From an uncultured Clostridia bacterium (GTDB lineage Bacteria > Bacillota > Clostridia > Oscillospirales > CAG-272), in the NCBI GenBank assembly GCA_904501985.1, contig CAJGCT010000007.1, forward strand, positions 1 to 50,370: 50,370 nucleotides of DNA, written 5' to 3'. Shown here piece after piece: positions 33,777-40,981 of the stretch. A program made the translations under genes and the position numbers. Below the pieces are notes generated by a model. The model did not search any database, had not been told where the DNA came from, and worked only from the letters and a program-made list of their open reading frames with translations. The first letter of the stretch is position 1, and each line of letters opens with the position of its first letter.

Positions 33777-35117
33777 TTACTTCGACATTCTCGCCTCAAG
33801 CTCTGCCTTTTCCGCTTCATAGCCGGGTTTTCCGAGAAGCGCGTACATATTTTTCTTATACGCTTCAACGCCTGGCTGATTGAAGGGATTAACTCCGAGA
33901 GTATAACCGGAGATAGCACACGCAAGCTCAAAGAAGTACACAAGCCAGCCAAAGGAATACTCGCTTCGATCAGCAAGCTCCAGAACAATGTTCGGAACGC
34001 CTCCGTCAACGTGAGCAAGCAGTGTTGCATTCATTGCCGCACGGTTTACCTTGTGAAGCTCCTCTCCGGACAGGAAGTTGAGACCGTCTATATTGTTGGG
34101 GTCATTGGGAATTATCACGGTGTCGTTGGACTTTTCTATGGAAACTACAGTCTCGAAGAGATTGCGTCTGCCCTCCTGGATGTACTGACCGAGCGAATGG
34201 AGGTCTGTTGAGAAGATGACGGAGGACGGGTAGATACCCATATTATCCTTGCCCTCAGACTCGCCGTAGAGCTGCTTCCACCACTCGTTCATCATAAGCA
34301 TTGCCGCCTCGTATGAAACAAGTATCTCTGTGGTCTTGCCCTTTCTGTACATAAGGTTGCGAAGTGCCGCATATTTTGCCGCATCGTTGTTTTCGATATC
34401 ATCGGTGGCATATGCCTCACGTGCATCTGCCGCACCCTTCATCATTGCATCAATGTCACAGCCTGCCGCCGCAATGGGAAGAAGTCCAACAGCGGTAAGA
34501 ACGGAATAGCGTCCGCCAACGTCATCCGGAACAACGAAGGTCTCATACCCCTTATCGGTGGCAAAAGACTTGAGAGTTCCGCGTGCCTTGTCGGTGGTAA
34601 CGAAAATACGCTCACGTGCGCCATCCTCGCCGTACTTCTTTTCAAGAAGCTCACGGAAGATTCTGAATGCCACAGCCGGCTCGGTAGTGGTGCCGGACTT
34701 TGAAATAACGTTTACGCAAACATCCTTACCCTCGCAAAGCTCGATAAGCTCAGCAAGCGCAGAGGAGCAAATGTTGTTGCCTGCAAAGTATACAGAGGGA
34801 GTATCCTTCTTTTTCTCGTTGTACATGGGAGATTTCACAAACTCTATAGCGGCACGGGCACCGAGATAGGAGCCGCCGATACCGATAACCACAAGAATGT
34901 CGCAGGTCTTCTGAATCTTTGCTGCCGCCGCTTTGATGCGTGCAAATTCTTCCTTATCGTAGTCAACGGGAAGGTCGACCCAGCCGAGGAAGTCGTTTCC
35001 AAGTCCGTTTTTGTTTTTCACCTGTGCCATAGCGCACTTCACCGCAGGCTCAATTCCTTTCATGTCCTCAGCGGCAAGAAACTCCGAAATATATCTGTCA
35101 TTAAGTTTAAGTGTCAT
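33777..35117 (-). CDS. pgi: Glucose-6-phosphate isomerase
   Basis: A 446-residue cytoplasmic enzyme interconverting glucose 6-phosphate and fructose 6-phosphate in glycolysis. Characteristic blocks: VIGIGGSYLGARAA, NVISKSGTTTEPA (phosphate-binding loop), DDVGGRYSVLTAVGLLP, and near the C-terminus FNQPGVEAYKKNM with the catalytic Lys. Length matches the Firmicute form of 445-450 residues. Monocistronic, with GAAAGGAGTCATTTATC before the ATG. Confidence 0.97.
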   Translation of the reverse strand: MTLKLNDRYISEFLAAEDMKGIEPAVKCAMAQVKNKNGLGNDFLGWVDLPVDYDKEEFARIKAAAAKIQKTCDILVVIGIGGSYLGARAAIEFVKSPMYNEKKKDTPSVYFAGNNICSSALAELIELCEGKDVCVNVISKSGTTTEPAVAFRIFRELLEKKYGEDGARERIFVTTDKARGTLKSFATDKGYETFVVPDDVGGRYSVLTAVGLLPIAAAGCDIDAMMKGAADAREAYATDDIENNDAAKYAALRNLMYRKGKTTEILVSYEAAMLMMNEWWKQLYGESEGKDNMGIYPSSVIFSTDLHSLGQYIQEGRRNLFETVVSIEKSNDTVIIPNDPNNIDGLNFLSGEELHKVNRAAMNATLLAHVDGGVPNIVLELADRSEYSFGWLVYFFELACAISGYTLGVNPFNQPGVEAYKKNMYALLGKPGYEAEKAELEARMSK

Positions 35118-35168
35118 GATAAATGACTCCTTTCAATAATTTACATCACTAAAATGCATATCAGTAAT

Positions 35169-35197
35169 ATATTACTACATTTTTTTGCATATTTCAA
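35169..35197 (-). promoter_or_regulatory. Promoter of pgi
   Basis: Leftward TTGAAA (35192-35197), 17-bp spacer, TAATAT (35169-35174). The stretch 35200-35350 between the two divergent promoters is AT-rich and shows nothing else. Confidence 0.6.
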
Positions 35198-35354
35198 GGG
35201 GAAATGACAAATTTTTCACTTGTGTTATAAAAAAATATTTTTCACATGCAGTCATTTTTTTGTAACGTTTTAACAAAAGCCGCTTTTTTTCGCTTTCCCG
35301 GTACGGCAAAACTTGAAAAAACGGAATTTTTTTAAAAAACTTTTCAAAAGGCTA

Positions 35355-35383
35355 TTGCAATTTGCAAAATAATGTGATATAAT
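35355..35383 (+). promoter_or_regulatory. Promoter of rpmB
   Basis: TTGCAA (35355-35360), 17-bp spacer, TATAAT (35378-35383). A small hairpin, CGCCATG/CATGGCG (35410-35431), follows in the leader. Confidence 0.75.
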
Positions 35384-35454
35384 ATCCGTTGTTAGTTATG
35401 AATCAGCATCGCCATGCTATGAAACATGGCGGCTTAAATACGGAGGTAATTATC

Positions 35455-35643
35455 ATGGCAAAGTGCAGCATCTGCGGAAAAGCAGTACAGTTCGGACTTG
35501 CAGTATCACATTCCAACCGCAAGACCAACAGAACTTGGAAGCCCAACATCAGACGTGTTAAGGCAATCGTAAACGGCGCTCCTAAGACCGTTAACGTTTG
35601 CTCCCGCTGCCTGCGTTCCGGTAAAGTAACCAGAGCGGTCTGA
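35455..35643 (+). CDS. rpmB: 50S ribosomal protein L28
   Basis: A 62-residue ribosomal protein, zinc-binding form: Cys4 and Cys7 (CSIC) and Cys49 and Cys52 (CSRC) make a four-Cys ribbon. Start at the ATG at 35455 after ACGGAGGTAATTATC; the longer upstream frame covers the leader hairpin. Family blocks SHSNRKTNRTWKPN and KTVNVCSRCLRSGKV are intact. Monocistronic. Confidence 0.96.
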   Translation: MAKCSICGKAVQFGLAVSHSNRKTNRTWKPNIRRVKAIVNGAPKTVNVCSRCLRSGKVTRAV

Positions 35644-35659
35644 GTTAATGTAATCGAAG

Positions 35660-35685
35660 AAGCCTGTGCTGAGCACGGGCTTTTT
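35660..35685 (+). terminator. Terminator of rpmB
   Basis: AAGCC-GTGCT/AGCAC-GGCTT stem followed by TTTTT. Confidence 0.8.
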
Positions 35686-35718
35686 CTGTATCTATACTTC
35701 CCAAGGAGGGAGAAAATC

Positions 35719-36444
35719 ATGCCTTATATTTTAATCGGCAGGCCCGGCTTTAATATATATGCAGACGAGCTTTGTCGGTATGACTTTACGCCGATTCCGC
35801 TTCCACCTGAAAATAGACTTTCCAAAACCGTACAGACTCACGCTGACACACTTATTTTCAGCGATGGTACAACCCATATTGTCAACGCCGAATATGCAAA
35901 GCTTCTGCCGAAAAATATAAGCGAGAGGATGAAAAAAGCTCCGGAAACACCCTTCGGAGCTTATCCTGATGACACAGCATTCAACGCACTGCCTGTGGGG
36001 CGGTATTTGTTCGCGCGCCTTGCAAGTCTCTCACCCACTGTACGCAGTACGGCGGAAGAAAACGGGCTTATGCCGGTTAATGTAAAACAAGGCTATGCAC
36101 GCTGTTCGACACTTGCGCTGAGGGGGGCACGCGCCGCAGTCACCGCCGACGAGGGCATGGCAAAAGTGCTTGAATCCCACGGCATACGGGTCCTTAGGAT
36201 CTCTCCCGGTCATATAGAACTTTCCGGATGCGATTACGGCTTTATCGGCGGCGCATCATTCGTGCATGAGCCTTATTCCTGCTGTTCCCTGCATGAAACA
36301 GCTCCAACGGTATACTTTTTCGGAAATCTTCGCACACATCCGGACTGTGACAAAATAGAGCGTTTTTTATCGGGCTTCGGATACAGAACCGTATGTCTTG
36401 GCGGCAAGCTCACCGATTACGGCGGTGCTGTGATTCTGAGTTGA
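35719..36444 (+). CDS. DUF6873-like protein (GME-fold related)
   Basis: A 241-residue cytoplasmic protein. I recognise it as resembling the DUF6873 family, related to the guanidino-modifying-enzyme fold. The pseudo-repeats QGYARCSTLALRG, VTADEGMAKVLESHG, GYGFIGGA-type and YFFGNLRTHPD are in line with that. The usual catalytic Cys/His of amidinotransferases are not evident in the expected places, so activity is unclear. AAGGAGGGAGAAAATC precedes the ATG. It ends 2 bases before the convergent tcdA stop, leaving no room for a separate terminator. Confidence 0.65.
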   Translation: MPYILIGRPGFNIYADELCRYDFTPIPLPPENRLSKTVQTHADTLIFSDGTTHIVNAEYAKLLPKNISERMKKAPETPFGAYPDDTAFNALPVGRYLFARLASLSPTVRSTAEENGLMPVNVKQGYARCSTLALRGARAAVTADEGMAKVLESHGIRVLRISPGHIELSGCDYGFIGGASFVHEPYSCCSLHETAPTVYFFGNLRTHPDCDKIERFLSGFGYRTVCLGGKLTDYGGAVILS

Positions 36445-36446
36445 CC

Positions 36447-37163
36447 TCAGATTCCGCACAGCTTGCGTATTACAAAGCCACCGATTATTAGTCCTGCCGC
36501 AGACGGTACAAAAGAAACCGATCCCGGAATATGACGTGTCGTTTGCCCTTCAAGCTCGCTTGCAGAGCTTGCCTTTATTGGCAGCTCATCGGAAAACAGC
36601 ACATCGCAGTGTGCAATCCCCATTTCACGGAGCTTTATGCGCATGACCTTGGCAAGGGGACAGGTATGGGTCTTTGTGATATCAACTATCTTAAAGCGTG
36701 TGGGGTCAAGCTTTGAGCCCGTGCCCATGGATGATATCACGGGAATCCCGCGCTCTTTTGCTTCCTTAATTATAGCAAGCTTTGCGCTTACGGTATCAAT
36801 GGCATCCACGATGTAATCTGGGGATGCCTTTTCTATTAAATCGGGAATGTTATCGGGCAGCGCAAATATATCGAAGCGAGAAACCTCAATATTCGGATTT
36901 ATCAGCTTACAGCGTTCCTCCGCTACTTCGGTTTTAAGTCGACCCACAGTTTTGGTATCCGCGATAAGCTGGCGGTTTATATTGGTCTCGGACACGGTAT
37001 CGCTGTCCACAAGCACCACGTTGCCAACGCCTGCACGCACTACAGCTTCAAGTGTATAGCTTCCGACACCGCCAATACCGAAAATCATCACTTTTTTGTG
37101 GGTGAGTTTTTCCACCGCCGCGTCGCCAAGGAGCATACGCTCACGGTGCAGCCAATCTGCCAT
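36447..37163 (-). CDS. tcdA: tRNA threonylcarbamoyladenosine dehydratase
   Basis: A 238-residue ThiF/E1-like enzyme that cyclises t6A at position 37 of ANN-decoding tRNAs. The ATP-binding loop is FGIGGVGSYTLEAVVRAG, followed by VDSDTVSETNINRQ with the conserved Arg, DAIDTVSAK, and CPLAKVMR. The C-terminal membrane-like helix common in TcdA is present (VPSAAGLIIGGFVIRKL). Length fits the family (about 240-270). Confidence 0.92.
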   Translation of the reverse strand: MADWLHRERMLLGDAAVEKLTHKKVMIFGIGGVGSYTLEAVVRAGVGNVVLVDSDTVSETNINRQLIADTKTVGRLKTEVAEERCKLINPNIEVSRFDIFALPDNIPDLIEKASPDYIVDAIDTVSAKLAIIKEAKERGIPVISSMGTGSKLDPTRFKIVDITKTHTCPLAKVMRIKLREMGIAHCDVLFSDELPIKASSASELEGQTTRHIPGSVSFVPSAAGLIIGGFVIRKLCGI

Positions 37164-37348
37164 TTTATTCTCTCCTTCTCCCCTGAAATTTCACTTAATA
37201 CATTATACACTATTTTTATTTGCTTGTCAATTATACACATGTTCCATATAATTTTCGACAAACACGGCAGTGTTTCGCTTTGATGTGTGGTTTAATGGCA
37301 CTTTAAATTTGATTTCCAAAAATAATTCAACTTTTTTCAAAAAAACTA

Positions 37349-37377
37349 TTGACATTCCGGAAAATGTATGCTATAAT
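37349..37377 (+). promoter_or_regulatory. Promoter of the rplJ-rplL operon
   Basis: TTGACA (37349-37354), 17-bp spacer, TATAAT (37372-37377). Confidence 0.88.
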
Positions 37378-37387
37378 ATCAAAGTTG

Positions 37388-37548
37388 AATCCAAAGACCG
37401 CAGGTTTCAGCAGATGAGCTTCGCTCTTACTGCTCTGTAAACAGGGAAACCTTCCTGCCGAGGAAACACTTTATAAATAAAGATATATTTCTGCATTTGT
37501 GAAGTCCCTCGTTGCGTCATTGGTTCGCACGAAGGATTTTTTATTTTT
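37388..37548 (+). ncRNA. Ribosomal protein L10 leader with attenuator
   Basis: The leader has the L10-leader landmarks AAAGACCGCAGG and CCTGCCGAGG flanking a stem, where L10(L12)4 binds in Firmicutes to repress its own operon. Downstream, TCC.TCGT.GCG pairs with CGC.ACGA.GGA (37506-37538) and is followed by TTTTTTATTTTT, giving a transcription terminator. Ordered this way the element works as an attenuator. Confidence 0.88.
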
Positions 37549-37566
37549 ACCCGGGAGGTGAAAATC

Positions 37567-38085
37567 ATGGCAAGTGAGAAGATTTTAAATGCAAAAAAGC
37601 AGATGGTTGTTGACCTGACCGACAAGATCAAGGCTGCTCCCGCAGGCGTTATCGTTAACTACTCCGGTATCACCGTTGCAGACGACACCGCACTTCGCGC
37701 AGCACTCCGCAAGGCAGGCGTATCCTACAGTGTTTACAAGAACTCCATCACCGGAAGAGCTTGTGAAGAAGCAGGTTACGGCGACCTCAAGAAGGTTCTC
37801 GAAGGCATGACTGCTATTGCAGTTGCCGGCGAAGATCCCATTGCTCCCGCAAAGATCCTCAAGGAATACGCTGATAAGATTGAGTCCTTTGAACTCAAGG
37901 GCGGCTTCGTTGAAGGCAACGTGCTGGATGTTAAGGGCGTTGAAGAACTCGCAGCTATCCCGCCGAAGCCCATGCTGGTTGGCAAGATGCTCGGTTCTCT
38001 TCAGAAATCCCTCTACGGTCTTGCTTATGTACTTCAGGCAAAGATCGACAAGGACGGCGGAGCAGAGGCTCCCACAGAGGCGTAA
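37567..38085 (+). CDS. rplJ: 50S ribosomal protein L10
   Basis: A 172-residue ribosomal stalk base protein. Start at the ATG at 37567 (MASEKILNAKKQMVVDLTDK) after CGGGAGGTGAAAATC. The N-terminal RNA-binding domain (YSGITVADDTALRAALRKAG) and the C-terminal helix that carries L7/L12 dimers are present. It also acts as translational or attenuation regulator with the leader upstream. Operon with rplL, 75 bases apart. Confidence 0.97.
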   Translation: MASEKILNAKKQMVVDLTDKIKAAPAGVIVNYSGITVADDTALRAALRKAGVSYSVYKNSITGRACEEAGYGDLKKVLEGMTAIAVAGEDPIAPAKILKEYADKIESFELKGGFVEGNVLDVKGVEELAAIPPKPMLVGKMLGSLQKSLYGLAYVLQAKIDKDGGAEAPTEA

Positions 38086-38160
38086 GCTGCATAGCAGCAT
38101 CGCCATGGCGTAATATTACACGCCGCACAAAAATTTTATTATAATTGGAGGTTACTTAAA

Positions 38161-38538
38161 ATGGCTACCGAAAAGATTACAAACATTCTTGAAGAAATCA
38201 AAACTCTTACTATTCTCGAACTCGCAGACCTCGTTAAGGCTCTTGAGGAAGAATTCGGCGTTTCCGCTGCTCCCGTAGCAGTTGCTGGCGGCGCTGCTGC
38301 TCCCGCTGCTGCTGCAGCTGAGGAGAAGACCGACTTCGACGTTGTACTTGCTTCTGCAGGTGCTAACAAGCTCGCAGTTATCAAGGTTGTTCGTGAGCTC
38401 ACCGGTCTTGGTCTTAAGGACGCTAAGGACATGGTTGAGGGCGCTCCCAAGACCCTCAAGGAAGGCGCATCCAAGGAAGAGGCTGAGGACATCAAGGCTA
38501 AGCTTACTGAGGCTGGCGCAACTGTTGAACTTAAGTAA
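38161..38538 (+). CDS. rplL: 50S ribosomal protein L7/L12
   Basis: A 125-residue stalk protein. N-terminal dimerisation domain (ILEEIKTLTILELADLVKAL), Ala-rich hinge (about 38-55), and C-terminal factor-binding domain (KLAVIKVVRELTGLGLKDAK) are all intact. Its codon use is the most biased in the window. GGAGGTTACTTAAA precedes the ATG. Confidence 0.98.
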   Translation: MATEKITNILEEIKTLTILELADLVKALEEEFGVSAAPVAVAGGAAAPAAAAAEEKTDFDVVLASAGANKLAVIKVVRELTGLGLKDAKDMVEGAPKTLKEGASKEEAEDIKAKLTEAGATVELK

Positions 38539-38569
38539 TTTAAGTTTAACTTTTCCAAAAAACACTTAT

Positions 38570-38604
38570 AAAATCGGCAGAGATGTAGCATCTCTGCCGA
38601 TTTT
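38570..38604 (+). terminator. Terminator of rplJ-rplL
   Basis: Perfect stem AAAATCGGCAGAGATG/CATCTCTGCCGATTTT with a three-base loop. Confidence 0.88.
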
Positions 38605-38632
38605 GCGTTGTAACAGGTGATATAAATAGAAT

Positions 38633-38752
38633 AACCATCCCCTGTTTGAGCAGTGTCGCACCGAAGGCATGACACCGATTCAGTGTTACAAACAGATGTT
38701 AGACCTAAAACGCAAAAAGCTTGACAACGCCGCTGTCCGTATGATATAATAA
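38633..38752 (+). pseudogene. Short coding remnant of unknown origin
   Basis: An open stretch of about 39 codons after an in-frame stop, reading FEQCRTEGMTPIQCYKQML then KRKKLDNAAVRMI. It has no start codon or ribosome binding site and overlaps the promoter of the TetR gene. It has a faint resemblance to the end of an AraC-type regulator. I regard it as a possible fragment only. Confidence 0.25.
38721..38750 (+). promoter_or_regulatory. Promoter of the TetR-family gene
   Basis: TTGACA (38721-38726), 18-bp spacer, TATAAT (38745-38750). Confidence 0.7.
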
Positions 38753-38829
38753 ATATGTATTGTACCTACGCAAATGCAGGCATTTCGAAAAATTATGATT
38801 CCGGATAAAACCGTTATAAGGAGGCGCCA

Positions 38830-39405
38830 ATGGCAGAAAAAACCGTCACTCTTATATCCGACGATATGTCAAAGAGAATAATAGACACCGCCGCATTTAT
38901 GGTAACGGCTCACGGTGCCTCCTCAATAACGGTCAGAAAAATCCTGAAAGAGCTTGACATAACCAACCGCGTATTTTACAACCGATTTCACAATATCGAC
39001 GAGGTACTTGAGATCGTATATAGGGACACTATCTTAAAAATACGCGAAAGCATTACCAAGTTCGACCCTAAAAAGGACTTTTTCACACAGGCGGCAGACA
39101 TTGTTGCGGACACGCTCATTATGTCATACGACAATAAGATGCAGTTTAACGATTATGTATTCAGAAACGACTCCATCTCAAAAGACAATTATGAATGGTG
39201 GCGGAGTGAAATAAAAAAACTGCTGATCTTTGCAGTGGACAACGGTCTTATAAAAAATGTGGACTGCGATGTTTTAAGCTATTCCATCTGGTGCTTCTGC
39301 CGCGGCTACAACGCAGATGCAGTGGGACGAAAGCTTCCTCGGGAAGAAGCAGTTGCGAATTTCAAGTACAGCTTCGGAATCTTCCTTGACGGAATGCGAA
39401 AATGA
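38830..39405 (+). CDS. TetR-family transcriptional regulator
   Basis: A 191-residue regulator. The N-terminal TetR DNA-binding domain (about 14-60) has the helix-turn-helix SSITVRKILKELDITNRVFYNRF and the usual FHNIDEVL continuation. The C-terminal helical domain (65-191) would bind a ligand. AAGGAGGCGCCA precedes the ATG. No obvious palindromic operator was found at its own promoter. It precedes the TRAP-TAXI genes by 520 bases, so control of that transporter is possible but unproven. Confidence 0.88.
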   Translation: MAEKTVTLISDDMSKRIIDTAAFMVTAHGASSITVRKILKELDITNRVFYNRFHNIDEVLEIVYRDTILKIRESITKFDPKKDFFTQAADIVADTLIMSYDNKMQFNDYVFRNDSISKDNYEWWRSEIKKLLIFAVDNGLIKNVDCDVLSYSIWCFCRGYNADAVGRKLPREEAVANFKYSFGIFLDGMRK

Positions 39406-39560
39406 CAAAGGTGAACGGTTACGGATAATAAAGCAGTTACCGCCGATGCCGCCGATAAATTCGGAAGCGGCGAGAGCATCAAGGGCGACGCTTTGCGGAC
39501 ACAATAGCACGTCTGGGATTCGAATATGTGGAATCGAAGCTCATAAAAAATAGCGTTAAA

Positions 39561-39585
39561 GGAAGCCATTGCGGCTTCCTTTTTG
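39561..39585 (+). terminator. Hairpin terminator downstream of the TetR-family gene
   Basis: GGAAGCC/GGCTTCC stem with a five-base loop, followed by five T. Confidence 0.7.
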
Positions 39586-39832
39586 TGTATGAAAGCGAGA
39601 AAACTATATTGCAAGGCAGGAGGAGCAAGCCACTCACCTGCCGGATAGCTGTCCATTTTCACGGCAATAGCGTATATGTGCTTTGTCTGCACAAAAAGCC
39701 TCAACCCGACTCATTTTGCAATTTTTTTGAAAATTCCTGCATTTGCAGTGCGCCGAACGCCTTGATTTTTCTGCGTTTTTAGGTTAAAAGCAATATTTTT
39801 CAAAAAAATTTTGATTTTTTTTGAAAATCATC

Positions 39833-39861
39833 TTGCAAAATTCCGAAATATAGTGTATAAT
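39833..39861 (+). promoter_or_regulatory. Promoter of the TRAP-TAXI operon
   Basis: TTGCAA (39833-39838), 17-bp spacer, TATAAT (39856-39861). Confidence 0.75.
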
Positions 39862-39925
39862 ATAAGACAGTAATGTTATATCCATTTACTTTAACGAATT
39901 ACATCATAATTTAAGGAGGTTCATT

Positions 39926-40882
39926 ATGAACAAGAAAATTTTTGCAGTAGTTGCACTTGCACTTGTGCTCGTTCTCGGACTTGCTTCCTGCGGCGGCACA
40001 AAGCTCACCATGGGTACAGGCGGCACCGGCGGTACATATTATCAGTTCGGCGCTATTCTCGGTCAGTATGTTGAAAAGAATGCCGGCGTTGGCTGTGTTG
40101 CAGTTTCCACCGACGGTTCTAAGGCTAACATCCAGGGCATCGCTGCCGGCGACTATCAGCTCGGCACCGTTCAGTCTGACGTTATGGCTTACGCTTGGAA
40201 CGGCACCAACACCTTCGCTGATGAAGGCAAAGTAGAAAGCTTCCGTGTTATCGGCGGTCTCTATGCCGAGGCTGTTCAGCTTATCACCATGGACGAGAAC
40301 ATCAAGAGCGTTGCTGACCTTGCAGGCAAGGCAGTTTCCATCGGTGCTCCCGCTTCCGGCGTTTACTTCAACGCAATCGACGTTCTCGGTGCGGCAGGCC
40401 TTACCGAAAACGACATCAAGGCACAGTATCAGAGCTTCAACGACTCTGTTGAGAGCCTCAAGGACGGTAAGATCGACGCAGCGTTCATTGTTGCCGGCGC
40501 GCCCACCCCTGCAGTTGTTGAACTTATGACAACCGCTGACGCATACCTTGTTCCGATCGACGGCGATACTGCTGATGCTATTATGGCAAGCTGCCCTTAC
40601 TACACTGTTTACACCATTCCTGCAGGCACCTACGAGGGTCAGGAAGAGGATGTTGACACCATCACTGTAAAGGCTACAATGATCGTTTCCGCAGATGCTG
40701 ACGAGGAGACCGTATATCAGGTAACAAAGGCTATCTTCGACAACACCGAGGCTATTACTGCAGAGCACGCTAAGGGTGCTGAACTCAGCATTGAGAATGC
40801 TACAAGCGGTATGACCGCTCCCTTCCATGCAGGTGCGGCACGCTACTTTGCAGAAAAGGGCGTAACTGTGGAATCCAAGTAA
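39926..40882 (+). CDS. TRAP transporter solute-binding protein, TAXI family
   Basis: A 318-residue lipoprotein: signal peptide and lipobox LASC (Cys22), then the TAXI opening LTMGTGGTGGTYYQFGAIL, the block STDGSKANIQGIAAGDYQLG, and PASGVYFNAIDVLGAAGL. It binds an organic acid, possibly glutamate or another dicarboxylate or amino acid, and hands it to the fused permease. Codon use is as biased as in ribosomal genes, so the protein is probably abundant. AAGGAGGTTCATT precedes the ATG. Operon with the permease, 99 bases apart. Confidence 0.93.
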   Translation: MNKKIFAVVALALVLVLGLASCGGTKLTMGTGGTGGTYYQFGAILGQYVEKNAGVGCVAVSTDGSKANIQGIAAGDYQLGTVQSDVMAYAWNGTNTFADEGKVESFRVIGGLYAEAVQLITMDENIKSVADLAGKAVSIGAPASGVYFNAIDVLGAAGLTENDIKAQYQSFNDSVESLKDGKIDAAFIVAGAPTPAVVELMTTADAYLVPIDGDTADAIMASCPYYTVYTIPAGTYEGQEEDVDTITVKATMIVSADADEETVYQVTKAIFDNTEAITAEHAKGAELSIENATSGMTAPFHAGAARYFAEKGVTVESK

Positions 40883-40981
40883 TCCGGAGTTTTGCGTAAT
40901 AACTAACTACGTTCCGCTGCCGGCACAGTCGGCAGCGGAAATTATTATTCACCGAATAATATTCATTGAAAGGAGAATTGT

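Larger units (their letters stand above)
39406..39925. other. Gene-poor 520-base interval
   Basis: I find no convincing gene. The first 150 bases keep coding-like composition with broken frames (for example FADTIARLGFEYVESKLIKN), which suggests decayed coding DNA. A hairpin terminator lies at 39561-39585 (GGAAGCC/GGCTTCC plus T5), probably ending the TetR transcript. The last 100 bases are AT-rich and hold the TRAP promoter. Confidence 0.6.

Noticed and set aside
39306..39704. Leftward frame of 132 codons after the TetR gene
   Set aside because: Its second half is antisense to TetR, there is no ribosome binding site, and a terminator hairpin lies in its middle.
39911..40828. Long leftward open frame (305 codons) opposite the TAXI gene
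   Set aside because: It is the mirror of a highly codon-biased real gene; the antisense frame stays open by composition and has no ribosome binding site or family match.
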